This document shows positions 7,254-9,795 of a DNA stretch of 9,795 nucleotides, in pieces. The notes below the pieces were generated by a model. That model did no database searches, was not told the origin of the DNA, and saw only the letters and a program-made list of their open reading frames with translations. Source of the DNA: Rhodospirillales bacterium (GTDB lineage Bacteria; Pseudomonadota; Alphaproteobacteria; Rhodospirillales; 2-02-FULL-58-16); assembly GCA_021775195.1 (NCBI GenBank), contig JAJFIG010000209.1, forward strand, positions 1-9,795. Direction: 5' to 3'. How positions within the stretch are numbered: position 1 is the first letter of the stretch; each line of letters begins with the position of its first letter. The translations under genes and the position numbers were made by a program.

Positions 7254-7340
7254 AGACAAAATTGCCCCACAAACTAGTTTTCCGTGCGTAGGCAAAAGAG
7301 ACGCAGTCAATGCGTTTAACTCGGGACCAGGGAGGTCGCG

Positions 7341-8018
7341 ATGTTTGATTTTCGTTTATTCTGGAAATGCTTGATGCTGCCCATTCTCGCGGCGGCAATG
7401 TTCGGTCTTACCCTGTGGTTGCCGGGCACGGCTTTTGCCGGGATCGTCGGCAGCGACCACGATTTCGCGGACAAGGGCTGGAACACGACGGGCGAGGTCT
7501 GCGCCGTCTGCCACGTGCCCCATGACAACAAAGGGCATGAGTATTGGCGAAACGGCTTGCTGTGGAACCACAAGCTCAGCGTAGCCACCTACACGATGTA
7601 CGATTCCAACCACTCCGATAGCATCGACGGCGCCGTTTCGGCGCAGCCGGACGGTACCGCCAAGCTCTGCCTCGGCTGTCACGACGGCACCGTAGCCATC
7701 GACGAGTTCGGCGCATCCCCCACCCAAACGAAGTTCCTGGATGGCGGCGAGAAGATCCCGTCGTTCATGGACGGCGCCAATCTCGATATGCGGGGGACCC
7801 ATCCGATTTCGATCGTCTATGACGAAGCCGCCGATGGAAACCTGTCGGTCCAGACAACGGCGATGGGGGCGAGCGGAACCATTGCCGACGTGCTCGACGA
7901 CGGCAAAGTCCAGTGCTCGTCCTGTCATGACGTTCACGATCAAGAAACCCTAGATGGTTCGCTGCTTCGGGAGCAACTGGACGGCTCGGTTCTGTGTCTG
8001 GTGTGCCACACGAAGTAA
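7341..8018 (+). CDS. Four-haem c-type cytochrome, OmcE-like (candidate extracellular filament subunit)
   Basis: A 225-residue exported cytochrome with AGGGAGG 5 bases before ATG 7341. The signal peptide has a long hydrophobic core and cleaves after AFA (residue 33), leaving mature GIVGSDHDF. Haem motifs are CAVCH 54-58, CLGCH 110-114, CSSCH 192-196 and CLVCH 219-223. Candidate distal ligands are H40, H61 (CHVPH), H154 (HPIS) and H199 (CHDVH); all four positions recur in the N-terminal domain of the 575-residue cytochrome. Size, haem number, spacing and the blocks KLCLGCHDGT, HPISIVYD and CSSCHDVH agree with OmcE of Geobacter as I remember it, a four-haem protein that polymerises into conductive filaments. 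In the related OmcS filament, the second His of the first CxxCHxxH ligates a haem in the next subunit; H61 is the equivalent here. An FNR box upstream suggests anaerobic expression. The cytochrome call is firm, polymerisation is inferred. Confidence 0.9.
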   Translation: MFDFRLFWKCLMLPILAAAMFGLTLWLPGTAFAGIVGSDHDFADKGWNTTGEVCAVCHVPHDNKGHEYWRNGLLWNHKLSVATYTMYDSNHSDSIDGAVSAQPDGTAKLCLGCHDGTVAIDEFGASPTQTKFLDGGEKIPSFMDGANLDMRGTHPISIVYDEAADGNLSVQTTAMGASGTIADVLDDGKVQCSSCHDVHDQETLDGSLLREQLDGSVLCLVCHTK

Positions 8019-8097
8019 TGAAGTCACAGGCGGCTACCGGACAGCGTCAGGCCAAGACTGCCCACACGCCTTAAGGACCAAACCAACGATCGTGGGC
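8019..8097. other. Unassigned spacer between the cytochrome gene and the broken minus-strand gene
   Basis: Nothing recognisable was found. No terminator hairpin with a T-run follows the cytochrome stop. On the minus strand, where the broken gene should continue, no reading frame resumes its expected family sequence. Confidence 0.4.
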
Positions 8098-8247
8098 CTA
8101 TACCGTCGCCAGGACCGTACTCACGGCCAAGGTGGTGGAGCCGAAGGAGAGCGTCAAAAGACGCGACCAGACGACCTGATAGATCAGGGCCGTGGCGCCG
8201 GAGACAAAGAACAGGCCGAGGAGTTTCTTGAGAGGCGCGTTCGTCAT
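8098..8247 (-). pseudogene. Truncated N-terminus of a membrane-bound spermidine-synthase-like protein
   Basis: This 49-codon minus-strand frame starts at ATG 8247 with a good ribosome site (GGAG 5 bases upstream) and ends at TAG 8098. Residues 11-27 (GLFFVSGATALIYQVVW) and the following SRLLTLSFGSTTLAVSTVLA reproduce the conserved first helices of fused MFS/spermidine-synthase-like proteins, normally many hundreds of residues long. The protein stops just where the family continues into a glycine-rich turn and further helices. Nothing downstream in any frame restores it, so this is a genuine start left after deletion or rearrangement, not a simple point stop. It lies beside a tRNA fragment, consistent with a rearranged integration site. 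Family recognition is from memory of the motif. Confidence 0.7.
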
Positions 8248-8388
8248 TCACGCTCCGAAGGACAATGGGTGATGGTCTAAAATACCCGCTTCGTCTGTCG
8301 CAATCGCGATATCCTCGAAGGGTGTCCGAAGACGTGCACCGACCATAAAGCCAATGCAGGCGATCGAAAAGCCCAACCCGCTGAAAAG
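8248..8388 (-). pseudogene. Possible C-terminal remnant of an unknown membrane protein
   Basis: On the minus strand, codons 8388 to 8248 read NLFSGLGFSIACIGFMVG, then ARLRTPFEDIAIATDEAG and ILDHHPLSFGA, ending in TGA directly before the ATG of the broken spermidine-synthase-like gene. The first part is one hydrophobic segment. The stop-to-start contact is typical of an operon, so this may be the tail of the gene once upstream. Its beginning is missing, because the tRNA fragment abuts it at 8391. I do not recognise the family, and a chance open frame is possible. Confidence 0.3.
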
Positions 8389-8390
8389 AT

Positions 8391-8450
8391 TGGTGCCCCC
8401 AGGGAGACTCGAACTCCCACGTCCGTAAGGACAACAAATTTTGAGTTCGT
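8391..8450 (-). tRNA. 3' fragment of tRNA-Leu(CAA), probable attachment-site remnant
   Basis: Read on the minus strand, the fragment starts with an anticodon arm: stem ACGAA/TTTGT (4 Watson-Crick pairs and one G-T) around the loop CTCAAAA, with anticodon CAA. A class II variable arm follows (GTCC-TTAC-GGAC), then the T arm GGGAG-TTCGAGT-CTCCC, the acceptor 3' strand TGGGGGC, discriminator A and encoded CCA. The long variable arm and A discriminator fit leucine. The D arm and the 5' acceptor strand (expected GCCCCCA) are absent upstream of 8450. A tRNA truncated exactly at the anticodon arm is the usual product of tyrosine-recombinase integration into a tRNA 3' half. Confidence 0.85.
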
Positions 8451-8826
8451 AAAAACATCGTTCATTCAGATGAAGTCCGCGGCTGTTGGGGCGGTCGTTA
8501 ATCCATACTTGTATCAGTTCCAATTCGCACACTGTTCAATCATCGGTAATGCGAACCTCGAGCAAGGCGGACAGGAACTTCCACGACAAGACGATCATTC
8601 ACGAATCCCGGATCAATGTCCTTGCACGGATCACCTTGAATAACATCTGTTTTTATCAATTCCAATTAACCATAAATAAATTATGGTTTATACCCCATAT
8701 GGGGGATGCGGTTATTGCCGAAGTATGCATTACTATGCACAACTAGAGTAAAAGTTGTCTGGCCGGAAGCCTGGGAATAACCGGTCTCCACACAGCCGGC
8801 AACATAACCCGGACGGGGAGGCTGTC
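8451..8826 (+). promoter_or_regulatory. Intergenic region upstream of the RTX-type gene
   Basis: No convincing gene is present. Small open frames on both strands at 8486-8746 lack ribosome sites and recognisable motifs. From about 8640 the DNA becomes AT-rich and contains the shared palindrome at 8667-8689, a perfect palindrome CCCCATATGGGG at 8693-8704, and TGCAT-TACT-ATGCA at 8726-8739. This cluster, 90-160 bp before the coding start, looks like an operator region. I found no clear -35/-10 pair. Confidence 0.5.
8667..8689. promoter_or_regulatory. Palindromic operator-like site, second copy
   Basis: TAACCATA-N7-TATGGTTT with spacer AATAAAT. The inner arms AACCATA/TATGGTT and the spacer length are identical to the site at 5696-5718, and five of seven spacer bases match. 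It lies about 140 bp before the RTX-type start. The pair suggests one regulator controlling both surface-protein genes. Confidence 0.6.
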
Positions 8827-9795
8827 ATGGCCGATACCACTTCCTTTGACTCCACCGAAATCACGACCGCGCAGACCGATGCCGGCGATACCTCCGCCGG
8901 GGAGAGCGTGCAGTTGGCCCAGGCGGCGGCGGTCGAACTCGCCTCGCCCGGGCGCGGCAGGGAAGCGGTGGTTTCGGCGGATGCCGGCCGGACCTATGCC
9001 CTGAAGGACGCGCATACGCGCTTCACCCAGGACGGAGCCGACCTTCGGGTTCACTGGGCCGACGGCGGCCACACCAACATCACCGACTATTTCGTCTTCT
9101 TCGGCGCGGGGACGCCGGGCGGCATCGCGGGGCTGCCTTACGACGCCCTGGTCGCCGCCATTCCCGATTTTGATCCCAACGCCTTCACGCCGGCGGCGGG
9201 GGAACCGGTTCCGGCACCGGCACCGGCGGCGGGGGCGGCGCGGGCCGCGGGCGGCGCCTTCAATACGGAATTCGACGGTGGATTTGGTGTCGAGGGCATC
9301 GCCATCGGCGGCCTTTTGGGCCAGACCGAGCTTCAGTTCGTGCTGCTTGATCCCAATCCGGAGATCACCCCCTTCTTCCCGCCGGCGGCGCTGATCGTGC
9401 CGTTGGATCCCTGCGACACATTCCCCCCCTGCCCTAACCCAGAGGCGCTGAAGTCGGCGTTTCTGGGCGGCTGGCAGCGCGGCGAAGGCGAGACCATCGT
9501 GCTGTTCGGCGAGGGGACCGCCGTCGGCGGCGACGGCGACGACACCCTCATCGGCGACGAATACGGCAACCTGCTGATCGGTGACGAATGGATCGACGAC
9601 GACGAGTACTTCGATCAGGACGACGGCGGCAACGACCTGCTGCAGGGCGGCGAGGGCAACGACGTCCTGGTCGGCGATTTCTACGATACCTCGGGCGCCG
9701 ACCTCGAGGTCGTGGTGGGGAACTTCGGCGAGGGCGACGGCCAGGTCTTCGACAGCTTCAACGATGTCCTCGAGGGTGGCGAGGGCAAGGACACC
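8827..9795 (+). CDS. RTX-type calcium-binding protein, N-terminal part (3' end outside window)
   Basis: An open frame of 323 codons runs to the right edge. GGGGAGG lies 5 bases before ATG 8827. There is no N-terminal signal peptide, which fits type I secretion through a C-terminal signal not yet seen. Residues 35-88 (VELASPGRG, YALKDAHTRFTQDGADLRV, ADGGHTNITDYF) resemble the N-terminal module of large alphaproteobacterial repeat adhesins. A Pro/Ala linker (about 122-142) comes from GC-rich simple sequence whose other frame would read Gly/Thr. From residue 234 there are RTX nonapeptide-like units (GGDGDDTLIGD, GGNDLLQGG, EGNDVLVGD, FNDVLEGGEGKD), which bind calcium in this family. Probably a long secreted surface or matrix protein; adhesin versus enzyme cannot be decided without the rest. 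It lies beyond the tRNA scar, so it may belong to an integrated segment. Confidence 0.82.
   Translation, partial: MADTTSFDSTEITTAQTDAGDTSAGESVQLAQAAAVELASPGRGREAVVSADAGRTYALKDAHTRFTQDGADLRVHWADGGHTNITDYFVFFGAGTPGGIAGLPYDALVAAIPDFDPNAFTPAAGEPVPAPAPAAGAARAAGGAFNTEFDGGFGVEGIAIGGLLGQTELQFVLLDPNPEITPFFPPAALIVPLDPCDTFPPCPNPEALKSAFLGGWQRGEGETIVLFGEGTAVGGDGDDTLIGDEYGNLLIGDEWIDDDEYFDQDDGGNDLLQGGEGNDVLVGDFYDTSGADLEVVVGNFGEGDGQVFDSFNDVLEGGEGKDT

Larger units (their letters stand above)
6978..7340 (+). promoter_or_regulatory. Intergenic control region upstream of the four-haem cytochrome
   Basis: No coding sequence is supported. The first half (to about 7140) is GC-moderate and holds only weak hairpins: CCGGG-N7-CCCGG at 7122-7138, and CAAAC-N8-GTTTG at 7061-7078 with imperfect outer pairing. 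Neither has a T-run, so no terminator is called. The second half is very AT-rich and contains a palindrome and an FNR-type box, listed separately. Confidence 0.6.

Noticed and set aside
8391..8480. Intact tRNA-Leu or an intron-split tRNA
   Set aside because: No D arm or matching 5' acceptor strand is found upstream. The 5' strand of the anticodon stem is present, so the break is not at an anticodon-loop intron site.
8248..8532. A single minus-strand gene across the tRNA fragment
   Set aside because: Its middle is a translation of the tRNA fragment, so the frame is open by chance there. Only the last 46 codons might be a coding remnant.
8704..8718. Second sigma-54 promoter before the RTX-type gene
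   Set aside because: The GG and GC elements are separated by 11 bases instead of 10, and the -24 context is poor.
8486..8746. Plus-strand 86-codon frame in the spacer
   Set aside because: It has no ribosome site, no recognisable motif, and runs through the AT-rich operator cluster.

Overview
The window looks like a piece of a GC-rich Gram-negative genome, most likely a Pseudomonadota and possibly an alphaproteobacterium. The evidence is an outer-membrane beta-barrel gene, a lipoprotein signal, a PEP-CTERM sorting tail, an RTX-type secreted protein, a sigma-54 promoter and an FNR-type box. No gene pins down a genus, so the taxonomy is inference.

Positions 1-5483 hold a tightly packed plus-strand operon. 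In order it encodes a multiheme c-type cytochrome (5' end outside the window, five CXXCH visible), a 688-residue predicted outer-membrane beta-barrel, a six-repeat NHL beta-propeller lipoprotein, and a 575-residue cytochrome with eleven CXXCH plus one CX3CH. The genes overlap or nearly touch and have strong Shine-Dalgarno sequences. Together they look like a machine that carries electrons across the outer membrane: periplasmic haem protein, barrel, scaffold propeller and large exported haem protein.

Positions 5484-5948 are an AT-rich control region. It has three copies of a 17-bp TGTCGG-N-ATTYYTTACA motif about 105 bp apart, two full matches to the IHF consensus, a 23-bp palindrome, and a near-perfect sigma-54 promoter. 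It drives a secreted von Willebrand factor A (VWA) protein with a C-terminal PEP-CTERM anchor (5949-6977).

After another AT-rich gap with a palindrome and a perfect FNR-type box comes a stand-alone four-haem cytochrome (7341-8018). Its sequence pattern is that of the filament-forming cytochrome OmcE of Geobacter. The first ~211 residues of the 575-residue cytochrome have the same layout, so the two are related and the large one is this domain plus an eight-haem extension. The best overall reading is an extracellular electron-transfer locus with a candidate cytochrome filament under oxygen-responsive control.

Positions 8019-8450 are a scar zone on the minus strand. It holds a broken start of a membrane-bound spermidine-synthase-like gene, the tail of another coding sequence, and a 60-nt 3' piece of a tRNA-Leu(CAA) gene, the typical trace of site-specific integration at a tRNA. 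Beyond it, the spacer upstream of an RTX-type protein gene (8827 to the window end) carries a near-identical copy of the palindrome found before the VWA gene, linking two surface-protein genes to one unknown regulator.
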